Below are positions 45,954 to 56,500 of a DNA stretch of 64,000 nucleotides, piece after piece. The notes beneath the pieces are model-generated. The model was given only the letters and a program-made list of their open reading frames with translations, was not told where the DNA came from and searched no databases. Location: NCBI GenBank assembly GCA_022821725.1, contig JAJEDB010000046.1, positions 1 through 64,000 of the forward strand, written 5' to 3'. Position 1 is the first letter of the stretch, and each line of letters begins with the position of its first letter. The translations under genes and the position numbers were made by a program. The DNA is from Candidatus Poribacteria bacterium. GTDB taxonomy: Bacteria > Poribacteria > WGA-4E > WGA-3G.

Positions 45954-46838
45954 ATGAACTATAGAATTACCCACAAAACTGAATACAGATACAGCGATTT
46001 GGTGAATCTTTGTTACAACGAAGCACGCTTGACACCTCGAAGTTTTGTGCATCAACACTGTAGCAAAAGCCAATTTGTTGTCGATCCCAAACCTGGGACG
46101 GGTTACCGAGAACGTCAGGATTTCTTCGGAAATACCGTCTACTATTTCACAATCCAGCAGCCCCATCGGGAACTCACCGTTACAGTTACGAGTCATGTGC
46201 AAGTCAAAGGCAGAGAGATGCAATTGGATTTCGCCGAACATTTGGCTTGGGAGGAAGTACGCCAGCGCATACAAACAGATATGGATCCAGAGGTTCTGGA
46301 GTTGCGACAGTACATCCTCGACTCCCCTATGATTCCGACGATGCCTGAACTCCGGACGTATGCTGAGAAGTCATTTCCCAAAAATCGACCCCTGCTGGAA
46401 GCGGTTGAAGAGTTAACCGCTCGTCTCTACACCGACTTTACGTATGACCCCAATTTCACGACAGTCGCGACCCCGCTGGCGGACGTGATACAGCACCGCC
46501 GAGGGGTATGTCAAGACTTCGCGCATCTCGGTATTGGATGTCTACGAACGTTGGGGCTTGCTGCGCGGTATGTCAGCGGGTATATCGAAACCAACCCACC
46601 ACCCGACCAAGAACCTTTAGAGGGTGCCGATGCATCCCATGCATGGTTTTCGGTCTATCTCCCGCAACTCGGTTGGGTGGATTTCGATCCGACAAATAAT
46701 CAGGTACCATCAGATCAGCATATCACAGTCGCGTGGGGACGGGATTACTCGGATGTAACGCCTCTGAAGGGGGTCGTTTTTGGAAGTGGCACCCATGCAT
46801 TGTCTGTTTCAGTCGATTGCCAACGGGAAAATTTTTAA
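45954..46838 (+). CDS. Transglutaminase-like cysteine protease
   Basis: A 294-aa stand-alone transglutaminase of the bacterial N-terminal-domain type. The N-domain starts MNYRITHKTEYRYSDLVNLCYNEARL, and the catalytic Cys lies in RRGVCQDFAHLGI, His in DASHAWFSVYLP and Asp in WVDFDPTNNQ. It ends the five-gene amidoligase locus (43 nt after the fusion gene). It probably hydrolyses or transfers the peptide products of the ATP-grasp ligases. The ATG at 45954 is chosen at the conserved N-terminus; its ribosome site is weak. Confidence 0.9.
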   Translation: MNYRITHKTEYRYSDLVNLCYNEARLTPRSFVHQHCSKSQFVVDPKPGTGYRERQDFFGNTVYYFTIQQPHRELTVTVTSHVQVKGREMQLDFAEHLAWEEVRQRIQTDMDPEVLELRQYILDSPMIPTMPELRTYAEKSFPKNRPLLEAVEELTARLYTDFTYDPNFTTVATPLADVIQHRRGVCQDFAHLGIGCLRTLGLAARYVSGYIETNPPPDQEPLEGADASHAWFSVYLPQLGWVDFDPTNNQVPSDQHITVAWGRDYSDVTPLKGVVFGSGTHALSVSVDCQRENF

Positions 46839-46956
46839 CGATTCGCAAGGCAGTCAATGAAAAGGTTGGTTTAATGACGGTTTTCGCGCAAGAGTCGTCT
46901 GTGCCCGCTTTGCTGTGGGAATATAGGGACTCGCGATTTTCTCAGTTAAAATAGCG

Positions 46957-47046
46957 CGTAGCTTGGAACGAAGTGGAAAGCGGATCTACGGAGAGGAACG
47001 TGAAAACCTTCAATCACCTAATCGAACCGCAAGGAAAATTAAAAAG
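46957..47046 (+). repeat. Dispersed 5' element, copy d (ends at the 47047 start codon)
   Basis: It begins CGTAGCTTGGAACGAAGTGGA, then AAGCGGATCTACGGAGAGG, and ends ACCGCAAGGAAAATTAAAAAG before ATG 47047. Its 5' half also aligns with 51377-51405 (AATGGAATGGAGTGCGGAT), showing that the element has two conserved ends and a variable middle. Confidence 0.6.
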
Positions 47047-47331
47047 ATGAGAATTGAAGCATTTCAGAAACAGATTGAAGATATCTACTACACACGCGAT
47101 GCGGAGCGTGGCGTGCCGCTAACCTTCACATGGTTCGTTGAAGAGGTCGGCGAGTTGGCGAAAGAGATCCGCAAACAACCACAGGACATGACGAGGCTCC
47201 GGGAGGAGTTCGCAGATGTTTTTGCATGGCTCGCTACGTTAGCGAGTCTACTCGGTATTTCTCTTGAGGATGCCGCGAAAATCTACGCAGACGGGTGCCC
47301 GAAGTGCAGCGAAACCCCTTGCCACTGTTGA
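47047..47331 (+). CDS. MazG-like nucleotide pyrophosphohydrolase, short
   Basis: A 94-aa protein with the MazG/all-alpha NTP-PPase metal motif TWFVEEVGELAKEIR and REEFADVFAWLATLASLLG (the EExxE...ExxD pattern). The C-terminal CPKCSETPCHC is a likely zinc-binding tail found on some archaeal-like MazG proteins. It probably cleaves non-canonical NTPs. The true start is the ATG at 47047, at the family N-terminus and at the end of the dispersed element; the longer upstream frame is unlikely. Confidence 0.85.
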   Translation: MRIEAFQKQIEDIYYTRDAERGVPLTFTWFVEEVGELAKEIRKQPQDMTRLREEFADVFAWLATLASLLGISLEDAAKIYADGCPKCSETPCHC

Positions 47332-47344
47332 CCCATAAGCGAAC

Positions 47345-48607
47345 TCAGTTTTCGTTCAGAAACCGATCGAAGTTCCCACCGAATAGGTTGTTAACATCCC
47401 GTTCAATCTCTGCTGAAGTCAATGTCCATCCGACATCAAGAACCGTCTGGTATTTCTCTACTAAGACATCTGCGATAATCTGGCGTGAATGTTTCCACTT
47501 GTAGAGAAGTTGATCCAAGATTCTCGCATCCGAATGTTGCGGGATGACACTCAAACCCAACAATTCAATCCGCTCTCGTGTGATCTCCTCAATGACGCTC
47601 GGGTTGTTCATAAACCACCAGCATCCAAATATCATCAGATTTTTGAATTTTCGTCCGATCACACACAACTCGTGCTGATTTTCACGCGACAGGAGTGTAA
47701 CGAGAAACTTATTATCAGGATTTTCACGGAGCAGCGTTTCCAGACTGGTCAAGTCCGCCTTTCCACTCCCATCACCTGCCATCTGGAGTTGTGGATTCAC
47801 CGCACGCTTCACCCCGATCATGAGTGCGAAGGGAACGTTAAATTCACGGGAGATCGGTAGTATACAGTTATCAAACAACCGTCCGAGAACGCCGTCATCA
47901 GGGTATTGGAAATTGGGTGGGAGAGAGACCGCCATGTATTTCGGATTCATTCGTTGAATCCATGTCTCTAAAAATCGGCGGATTTCTTTATAGGTTTTTT
48001 CCGTTGATAGACTCGGATCGACATCATAGCCGAGACCCCGGAGATGTTCATAACCGACGTCTTCGTAGGTATTGATGAGGACATCCATTCGGAGAGCCGC
48101 CTCAAAGCGTGTGTCGCCAGTGTCGCCGGATTGCCATACCGGTGCCTCTGCCGAATCGAACGGATCGTTCGTCATCACCACTTTAGAGACTTTCGCGTGT
48201 TCAAAGACGGTGTCTATAAAGGCTTCGACGGTCGTATCCGCAAAATAGTCGCGGTAGTCCTGTAGGTTTCGCGAACCCACATCCAAGCCTAACGCGTTTA
48301 AAGTCGTCACGACCCCGCGGCACGCCTCACTCAGAGGGGAATTCTCAATGAACAGCGTCTGCCAAATCAGTTCCGCTTGTTCCGCTTTCGACAGTGCCCA
48401 AAATTGCGGGTATGAGACATCAGATTTACGGAATACTTCAGCAATGAGATAGTGATAGGTCAGGAGTTCATCAATACCCCACAGGAGCAACTCACCGAAC
48501 GGGGGACTAAAGAGATGTGTGTGAATATCTGTAACACTTTGGGTATCCACGGCATCTAAAACGGCGGTTTTCAATTCTTCTGTACTCGCAATTTTCTGTG
48601 TGTGCAT
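47345..48607 (-). CDS. Uronate-isomerase-like amidohydrolase
   Basis: A 420-aa TIM-barrel metal enzyme related to glucuronate isomerase (UxaC). The N-terminal DIHTHLFSPPFGELLLWGIDELLTYHYL carries the HxH motif and the family-typical 'WG.DELLTYHYL'. Late in the chain, SVIPQHSDARILDQLLYKWKHSR resembles UxaC's TDSR...R..YFR region. True UxaC would be about 470 aa, so it is better called UxaC-like. AAAGGAA precedes the ATG. Confidence 0.8.
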   Translation of the reverse strand: MHTQKIASTEELKTAVLDAVDTQSVTDIHTHLFSPPFGELLLWGIDELLTYHYLIAEVFRKSDVSYPQFWALSKAEQAELIWQTLFIENSPLSEACRGVVTTLNALGLDVGSRNLQDYRDYFADTTVEAFIDTVFEHAKVSKVVMTNDPFDSAEAPVWQSGDTGDTRFEAALRMDVLINTYEDVGYEHLRGLGYDVDPSLSTEKTYKEIRRFLETWIQRMNPKYMAVSLPPNFQYPDDGVLGRLFDNCILPISREFNVPFALMIGVKRAVNPQLQMAGDGSGKADLTSLETLLRENPDNKFLVTLLSRENQHELCVIGRKFKNLMIFGCWWFMNNPSVIEEITRERIELLGLSVIPQHSDARILDQLLYKWKHSRQIIADVLVEKYQTVLDVGWTLTSAEIERDVNNLFGGNFDRFLNEN

Positions 48608-48627
48608 CTGCGGTTCCTTTGCGTTAT

Positions 48628-49038
48628 TCAGGAAGAGGGTTCTGGCGAAATCTTACGGGTGATGAAATCAACAACTTCCTCAGGGGAGTGTTGTCCGAAG
48701 CGGACGTAAACACCGCGGAAGTTCTCAAGGCGTGTCCGATGCGCAAACGGGCTGAGCAGCACCCCGTTCCCGTCAACGTAGAAGCTGCGAAATGTATCCC
48801 AAGGTCGCTCCAGTCTATAGCAGCAACTCGTGATGATAAGTTTATCTGCTTCACAGTGATGGTGAAACGGGAGAAAGTACTTATAAAGCGATCCGAGTAG
48901 AAAAATGGCGGACAACAGGGCGATGTAAATCGATTGGAAACCCCAATAGATGCCGATAAAGAGAAGGGTTAGAAAAACGCCTAATAAGATGGATTTGCGC
49001 CAATTCTCAACGAGTGGATGCACTGTCCATGAAAGCAT
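48628..49038 (-). CDS. Small membrane protein with two TM helices
   Basis: A 136-aa protein. Hydrophobic residues 17-57 give two TM segments (ILLGVFLTLLFIGIYWGF and IYIALLSAIFLLGSLY). A cytoplasmic PH-like strand region follows (ADKLIITSCCYRLERPWDTFRSFYVDGNGVLLSPF...VYVRFG). It is last in a minus-strand run after secG, tpiA and gap. Function unknown; a small PH-domain membrane protein is the closest description. Confidence 0.65.
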   Translation of the reverse strand: MLSWTVHPLVENWRKSILLGVFLTLLFIGIYWGFQSIYIALLSAIFLLGSLYKYFLPFHHHCEADKLIITSCCYRLERPWDTFRSFYVDGNGVLLSPFAHRTRLENFRGVYVRFGQHSPEEVVDFITRKISPEPSS

Positions 49039-49049
49039 TTTTTAATTAT

Positions 49050-49069
49050 TCGCAAGGTAAAATTAAAAA
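49050..49069 (+). repeat. Dispersed element end motif, copy e
   Basis: TCGCAAGGTAAAATTAAAAA lies in plus orientation between two minus-strand genes (48628-49038 and secG), so here it cannot be a ribosome site for a plus-strand gene. Only the terminal motif is recognisable. Confidence 0.5.
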
Positions 49070-49489
49070 TTATTCCGTGCTGTCAGTCGTCCCACTGTCG
49101 AGTTCTGTCTTCGATGCGCCGTCGGCAGCGTTTCCGCTGTCTCCATCTGTAGGCGTTTCAACGCTTCCTTCATCTGTGGTGTCAACGGGTTCAGTTGTGG
49201 CTTCTTGTGTTGTTTCTTGCTCAAGCGGTGTGAGTTCACCACCGCTATTTTCTCCGTAGAAACGCATCAGGAACAGTGAGATAACCATGAACCCAATAGC
49301 AAGCCATGTCGTCAGTTTACTCAGGAAGGTCGCCGCACCGCGGCCTCCGAGAACAGACTGCATTTCCGCGCCACCAAATGCGCTGGATGACAGCCCTTCT
49401 CCCTTGCTGTCCTGTAACAAAATGATTAGCGTCAGAACGACACAGACCGGCACGAAGAGAAACACTACGAAACCGATAATAATTTCCAT
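49070..49489 (-). CDS. secG: Preprotein translocase subunit SecG
   Basis: A 139-aa SecG that stimulates SecYEG translocation. It has two TM helices (residues 2-24 and 58-79) separated by the conserved LLQDSKGEGLSSSAFGG...GGRGAATFLSKLTTWLA loop. The acidic, Thr/Glu-rich tail (about 55 residues) is longer than in E. coli and probably disordered. It follows tpiA, a common arrangement in bacteria. Confidence 0.95.
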   Translation of the reverse strand: MEIIIGFVVFLFVPVCVVLTLIILLQDSKGEGLSSSAFGGAEMQSVLGGRGAATFLSKLTTWLAIGFMVISLFLMRFYGENSGGELTPLEQETTQEATTEPVDTTDEGSVETPTDGDSGNAADGASKTELDSGTTDSTE

Positions 49490-49543
49490 CTGATTTTTCC
49501 TCCTATTGGGCGAATTTCGGCACCGCTTGCAAGCCGAAACTTG

Positions 49544-50296
49544 CTATACAAACTTCACGATTTCTGCGAACGATTCCGCCTCAAGACTTGCCCCACCAAC
49601 CAGGGCGCCATCCACGTCAGGTTGCGACATGAGTTCTGCTGCATTCTCCGGTTTAACGCTACCACCATATTGAATGCATATCTGCGACGCGACTTCTGCC
49701 GAATACGCTTTCGTTAGCAAACCTCGAATGAAGTGATGGACCTCTTGGGCTTGAGCAGGCGTAGCCGTTTTTCCAGTGCCGATTGCCCAAACCGGTTCAT
49801 AGGCGATAACGCAGGACAGAAGGTCAGCCGCGGATAAGCCCGAAATACCGCCCGTAACGTGGCTCTCAATCACCGTTTCTGTGTGTCCAGCTTCCCGTTC
49901 TTCGAGGTGCTCACCGACACAAATGATCGGCTTTAAGTCATGTGCTAACGCCGCTTTCACTTTTTGGTTGACGCTGTCGTTCGTTTCGTCGAAATATTGG
50001 CGCCGTTCCGAATGCCCAATAATCACGTAATCACATCCAGCATCTTTCAGCAGTGGCGCAGAGACTTCGCCGGTAAAGGCACCGCTGTCCTCCCAATAGA
50101 CATCTTGGGCAGCGAGGCGAATATTACTGCCTTTTATGGCATCGCTGACAGCGGAGAGGGCAGTAAACGGCGGTGCAACAATGGTTTCAACGTCGGTCTC
50201 ATCCGCAACAGATGCCTTTAACGCCGTTACGAGCGCGACCGCCTCTGAAATGGTTTTGTTCAGTTTCCAATTTCCCGCAATAATAGGTGTTCGCAT
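49544..50296 (-). CDS. tpiA: Triosephosphate isomerase
   Basis: A 250-aa TIM barrel interconverting dihydroxyacetone phosphate and glyceraldehyde 3-phosphate. The N-terminal IIAGNWKLNKT holds the catalytic Lys, IGHSERR the His, and AYEPVWAIGTGKTATPAQAQE the catalytic Glu and loop 6; QYGGSVKPENA is the phosphate-binding part. It sits between gap and secG in a minus-strand operon. Confidence 0.97.
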   Translation of the reverse strand: MRTPIIAGNWKLNKTISEAVALVTALKASVADETDVETIVAPPFTALSAVSDAIKGSNIRLAAQDVYWEDSGAFTGEVSAPLLKDAGCDYVIIGHSERRQYFDETNDSVNQKVKAALAHDLKPIICVGEHLEEREAGHTETVIESHVTGGISGLSAADLLSCVIAYEPVWAIGTGKTATPAQAQEVHHFIRGLLTKAYSAEVASQICIQYGGSVKPENAAELMSQPDVDGALVGGASLEAESFAEIVKFV

Positions 50297-50317
50297 AGTC
50301 CTTTCTTCCGTGGCGTG

Positions 50318-51718
<1,401 letters not shown>

Positions 51719-52540
51719 ATGTCAACAAACACTCCCAAAAAAGCGATTCAACCGACTGGAAACTTCCGTGCGATTCCTGTTACAGTGCCGGAGAATCTCA
51801 CCAACGTCCGAGTTATCCTCTTCGAACCGCGTGAACCCGGAAACATCGGCTCTGTCGCCAGAGTTGTAAAAGGGATGGGGCTCTCGCAACTCTATCTCGT
51901 GAACCCAGTCCCATTCCGTGACGTAGATGCAGCGTGGTATATGGCGCACGGTGCCAAGGATATCCTTGAAAATTGCCACGTCGTTCCTGAACTCAAAGAT
52001 GCCCTCGAGGGTATCCAGTATTTGGTAGGGACGACACACCGTCGCCGCGATGTGCGCCTACCGCAGCCCGTCCGCGCAAGGGAAGCCGCAGAGACAATCG
52101 CTACAATTTCGCAGGACCAATCGGTCGCGTTGCTGTTTGGACGTGAAGATTTCGGCTTGTCCACCGATCAGATCAGTCTCTGCCAGTTGACTGCGAGTGT
52201 GCCCATGGCGACAAAGAACCCGTCCTTGAATTTGGCGCAAGCAGTCCAAATCTTTGCTTATGAGGTCTTCACTGCGAGTCTGAATGAGTACCCTCCCGCC
52301 GAGATCGATTATGCCGAAGTGAACGTCTTGGAAGAGTTCTATGAACGTGTGACCCGTCTGTTGGATAAGGTCGGAGTAATCCCGTATAATCAAGAGTGGG
52401 AGACGTATCTGAAGTCCTTACGCCGGGTCTTCTCCCGTGCTCCGTTGGAGGAACGCGACATCGCCACACTGGACATGATTTTCTCTACAGCCTTCCGGTA
52501 CATTGAACGATTGGAGAAGCAATTAGAACCTACAGAATAA
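51719..52540 (+). CDS. trmJ: TrmJ-type SPOUT tRNA/rRNA 2'-O-methyltransferase
   Basis: A 273-aa SPOUT-class RNA methyltransferase of the TrmH/TrmJ family. RVILFEPREPGNIGSVARVVKGMG is motif 1, ALLFGREDFGLSTDQISLC motif 2, and SVPMATKNPSLNLAQAVQIFAYEVF motif 3 with the knot. The C-terminal helical extension (residues 195-270) fits TrmJ, which methylates tRNA position 32, better than TrmH. There is no ribosome site before the ATG, consistent with the close promoter. Confidence 0.88.
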   Translation: MSTNTPKKAIQPTGNFRAIPVTVPENLTNVRVILFEPREPGNIGSVARVVKGMGLSQLYLVNPVPFRDVDAAWYMAHGAKDILENCHVVPELKDALEGIQYLVGTTHRRRDVRLPQPVRAREAAETIATISQDQSVALLFGREDFGLSTDQISLCQLTASVPMATKNPSLNLAQAVQIFAYEVFTASLNEYPPAEIDYAEVNVLEEFYERVTRLLDKVGVIPYNQEWETYLKSLRRVFSRAPLEERDIATLDMIFSTAFRYIERLEKQLEPTE

Positions 52541-52655
52541 ATTGGCTTATAGTATAATATTCTAACCATAGCTATGTCATTCCTGTCATCCAAGCAGCCT
52601 CTTCACAACAGACATAGGACTTACACATTCGGTCTTTTGAAATTAGAAAGATGTA

Positions 52656-53102
52656 ATGGAACGACCTCAGCTGTATCTCGATCTCAATCTTTATTGCCGT
52701 GCTTTCAATGATCAAACACAACTTCGATTGTATCGTGAGGCAAGAGCAGTAGATGTTATCTTGAACCGGGCTAGTAGACAAATGTATGATATCTATTGGT
52801 CTTATGCCCTTCATGTGGAAAACAGTCTTAATCAAAATTTGATTGAGAGGCGAATTGTAATGGGGCAGTCCGCTTTCTGTTGCCATTCGATTCTTCCTGC
52901 GGATGATGTTCGCCTCTTAGCTGGTCAGATTCGGACACTCTCGTCAATTAAGGGGTACGATGCGGAACACATCGCATGTGCCGAACTTGCTGGATGTAAC
53001 TATCTACTCACCGGTGACGATAGGCTCATAAGGCAATTCAATCGATTAAATAAAAGCGCAAAAGGTTTTGCCCTTGCACATTCTTCTCCAAAATCCTGTT
53101 GA
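52656..53102 (+). CDS. PIN-domain toxin-like ribonuclease
   Basis: A 148-aa PIN-fold protein. Acidic metal ligands are visible in YLDLNLYCRAF (D9), in the conserved middle Glu region (HVENSL), in YDAEHIACAELAGC and in YLLTGDDRLIRQFNR. It is probably the toxin of a toxin-antitoxin pair with the 53137 gene (34 nt downstream). The order toxin-then-antitoxin is less usual for PIN systems. A near copy of the TAGGACTTACGCA repeat lies about 40 nt upstream. Confidence 0.78.
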   Translation: MERPQLYLDLNLYCRAFNDQTQLRLYREARAVDVILNRASRQMYDIYWSYALHVENSLNQNLIERRIVMGQSAFCCHSILPADDVRLLAGQIRTLSSIKGYDAEHIACAELAGCNYLLTGDDRLIRQFNRLNKSAKGFALAHSSPKSC

Positions 53103-53136
53103 TTTTTTGAGCACTCAATTTGAGGAGTAAAAAATT

Positions 53137-53361
53137 ATGAAAGATAAAATGCTTGAAGAAATTGAAGCACTCGCAAAAGCAGAAGGTGAACTTCCACTTG
53201 AAGAGGTAATGCGCCGTGGTATGGATGCTCTTGAGAAAGAACTGAACCCAATTGAACTCAGTCGATTTATTGCCGAGTTAAGGCGAATGAAATCAGGTGT
53301 GCCTGAAACCGAGAATTGGTTGCCGCTTGGTAAATCAATAAAACGGATTCGTAATAATTGA
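53137..53361 (+). CDS. Putative antitoxin partner of the PIN protein
   Basis: A 74-aa mostly helical protein (MLEEIEALAKAEGELPLEEVMRRGMDALEKELNPIELSRFIAELRRMKSG). It has the size and charge of an antitoxin, and GAGGAG sits about 10 nt before the ATG. The N-terminal part does not show a clear ribbon-helix-helix. The pairing is inferred from spacing and orientation. Confidence 0.6.
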   Translation: MKDKMLEEIEALAKAEGELPLEEVMRRGMDALEKELNPIELSRFIAELRRMKSGVPETENWLPLGKSIKRIRNN

Positions 53362-53509
53362 ACACAAGGAATTAGAGGATTCCACTTGAATTCTGGGGCG
53401 GATTAAGGTATCATATAGTTGCTGGTGGGACTGACAAATTCAGCGAGAATGTATTTAACGTCAGCCCGATCTAAGCGGTCCGCATCAGATGAATAGGTAG
53501 AGACCACCG

Positions 53510-53554
53510 TCTTTTGTAGCATAGCCTGTTAGGCTGTGCATCTTTTGTAGCATA
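53510..53554. repeat. Direct repeat flanking a small hairpin
   Basis: TCTTTTGTAGCATA occurs at 53510-53523 and 53541-53554, with AGCCTGTTAGGCT (a 4-bp stem extended by GCA/TGC) between. It lies just before the 53565 start codon. It may be a small element with target duplication or a leader structure. Confidence 0.5.
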
Positions 53555-53564
53555 ATGGAAAAAA

Positions 53565-56500
53565 ATGCGATACACCAAGCCCATCGTTTGGCTCATCTTT
53601 ATCTGCTCCGGTGCCAGTGGACTCATCTATGAAGTCATCTGGATGCGGCAACTCACGCTCATCTTCGGGAGCACTGTTTTCGCAACGAGTACCGTCCTGA
53701 CAGCGTTTATGGCAGGACTCGCACTCGGCAGTTACTACTTCGGTAGGAAAATTGACGAAAGCACACAATCCCCCCTGCGAATCTATGCACTGCTGGAAGC
53801 CGGTATCGGTGCGTTTTGCCTTGTGTGGCCCCTCATTCTCGCAGCACTTGGTGCAATCTATGTGCTCATCCATCGTCACATCACGTCAGAATTCTATACC
53901 CTCTCACTGATTCGGTTCGTGCTGACGTTCGGAGTCCTCCTGATTCCCTCTACATTGATGGGCGGCACGCTACCCGTGCTAACCCGATTTTTTGTGAAAA
54001 GGCTGGAACAACTCGGCACGAACATCGGAATCCTGTATGCGTTGAACACTTTCGGTGCCGTTATCGGAACGGTAGCGGCGGGATTTTTCCTGATTGAAGC
54101 ACTGGGCGTCCGATGGACGCTCGGTGTCGGCATCGCTATCAATTTCGCTGTCGCAGCGATTGCATTAGCGTTGACACAGAAGGTATCGGGAACAGAAGCG
54201 GACGCACCTCCTGAAGAAACACAACAATCGGAATCTGAAGATGTCTCCTATCTACCTGAAAGGCAATTGGTGTTATGGGCGATAGGTATTTCCGGGTTCT
54301 GTGCCTTAGCGTATGAAGTGTTGTGGACCCGTATCATGGTTTTCTTCCTCGGGAGCACGACGTATGCCTTCGCGACGATGCTTGCGGCGTTCCTGTTCGG
54401 CATAGCGCTCGGGAGCATGGTATTTTCGCGCTGGGTTGATCGGATTAAACAACCGATCGCAGTTTTTGGCATCGTTCAACTCGGTATTGGGCTCTTCGCC
54501 CTTATCTTGATGCCAGCGTTTGAGGAATTATACGGGATGAGCCAAGCCTTCCAATCCACCTTCGGTTCGAGCAGATTTTGGGCGTTCTTCTCCTGTTTCC
54601 TTGTGATGTGTTTGCCGACGTTTTTGATGGGCGCGAGTTTTCCACTCGTGACGAAAATTTACACCGGCAACGCACGCCAATTGGGCAGGAGTATCGGAAA
54701 CATCTACGCAGTCAACACCGTTGGGAGTATTTTAGGGGCGTTTTGTGCAGGGTTTATCCTGATTCCACTGCTTGGCATCCGACCGAGTATCGTTTTGACG
54801 GTAGTTCTGAACACAGGGATCGGATGTTTCCTTATTCGTAGGGGCGAGGTCACCTCGCCCGCACGGACGGATGGGGAAACCCCACCCCTACGAACGGGAA
54901 AATCGCTCCTACAGGGCGTGGGCATTGGAATGCCGGTTCTCAATATCGGATTGGCTGTGGTGCTTCTGCTTACAGTGAACCAACCGCTCTTTCTCAAGAG
55001 TACTATTTTTAAAACGCAACGTCCCGGCGATACGCTCATTGATTACAACGAAGAGGTGGATGCCACCGTAACGACATTAAAAGATGATGAAGGGGTCTAC
55101 CGTCTCTATGTGGATACAAATCAGGCAGCAGATGCCTCGCGCTGGGATTCTCCCTCGCATCGCGTCATTGCACACCTACCGCTGTTGTTGCACCCACGTC
55201 CGAAACAGGCACTCGTCGTCGGATTCGGTATGGGACTGACTTCACATTCAATAACACAACACGGGGTCCGCGTCGATGCGATAGAGCTGTCCAGTGGTGT
55301 GATTTCCGCTGCACAAAAGCATTTCACACACATCAACGGAAATGTGTTTGAGAATCCGTTGTTCAATTATAGACTCAATGACGGACGAAATCACATCCTA
55401 ATGACGAAGACGAAATACGACATGATCTCAACGGGCATTATCCACCCGCTTGTGAGTGCTGGAAGTTCCAATATCTATACCGCCGACTTTTACCGACTCT
55501 GTCGTCGGATTCTCAGTGAAGACGGGATCATGTGTCAGTGGGTCCCGTTGCATCGCTTGCCAGAGTCGCATTATAAAATGATTGTGCGCACCTTCATTGA
55601 GGTGTTCCCACACACTACGCTCTGGTATAAATACACGCCCGATTTTGTGATTCTCATCGGGACACCTGAACCGCTCCGAATTGACTATAGAAACTTCATG
55701 GCACGCGCACAGATCGCGAGTATCCATGAAGGACTTGCTGCCGATGACCTTGACGGTCCCTCGCTCCTGGATTCATTCATGATGGGACCTGAAACTGTGC
55801 GTGAATACGCTGGCGTTGGACCGATTCACACAGACAACCGACCGCGATTAGAATTCTTTCGCGGGGCAGACTTGGTGGGGACGACACTGCAAAACGTTAG
55901 AGGAATGTCAGAATATCGGGAACGGGTGTTACCTTACCTCGAAAACTACGGCGCGACACTCGCAGAGAAACGGGCGATCCGAGAGAAACTCGACACCTAC
56001 TTCAGAGCCACGCAGCGGTTAATCCGTGGACAAATTGCTTACGCCAGTGGACAGTATCAGAGCGCAGCATCTCTTATGAATGACGCTGTAGAAATCAATC
56101 CTGCTGACGAAACAATCCGCTATAACTTCGGTGTAGTTGCGGGTTTAATCCGTGAGGGTGAACAGGAAGAACTCCGACAGATTGAAAAGCAGGTCCAGCA
56201 AACGATGGCGCAAAATCCTGATGACATTCAGGGATACCTCCATCTGGCGACGTTGTATGAGATGCAGGGTGAACTTGGAAAGGCAGCACGGGAGTTGGAA
56301 GAACTCCTCAGACGCGACCCTAAAAGATTTGAGGTCTACCTGCTCTTAGGTCCCCTCTATGAACGCCAAGAACGATACAAGGACGCGCTTCGGACCTACG
56401 AACGACTTGAACGGCAGGAAACAACTTCGCAGCTCCCTGCCCCTATTTTTGCGGCAATAGCGGGACTCCATCTGCAATTAGAAAATCTAAAAGAAGCTGA

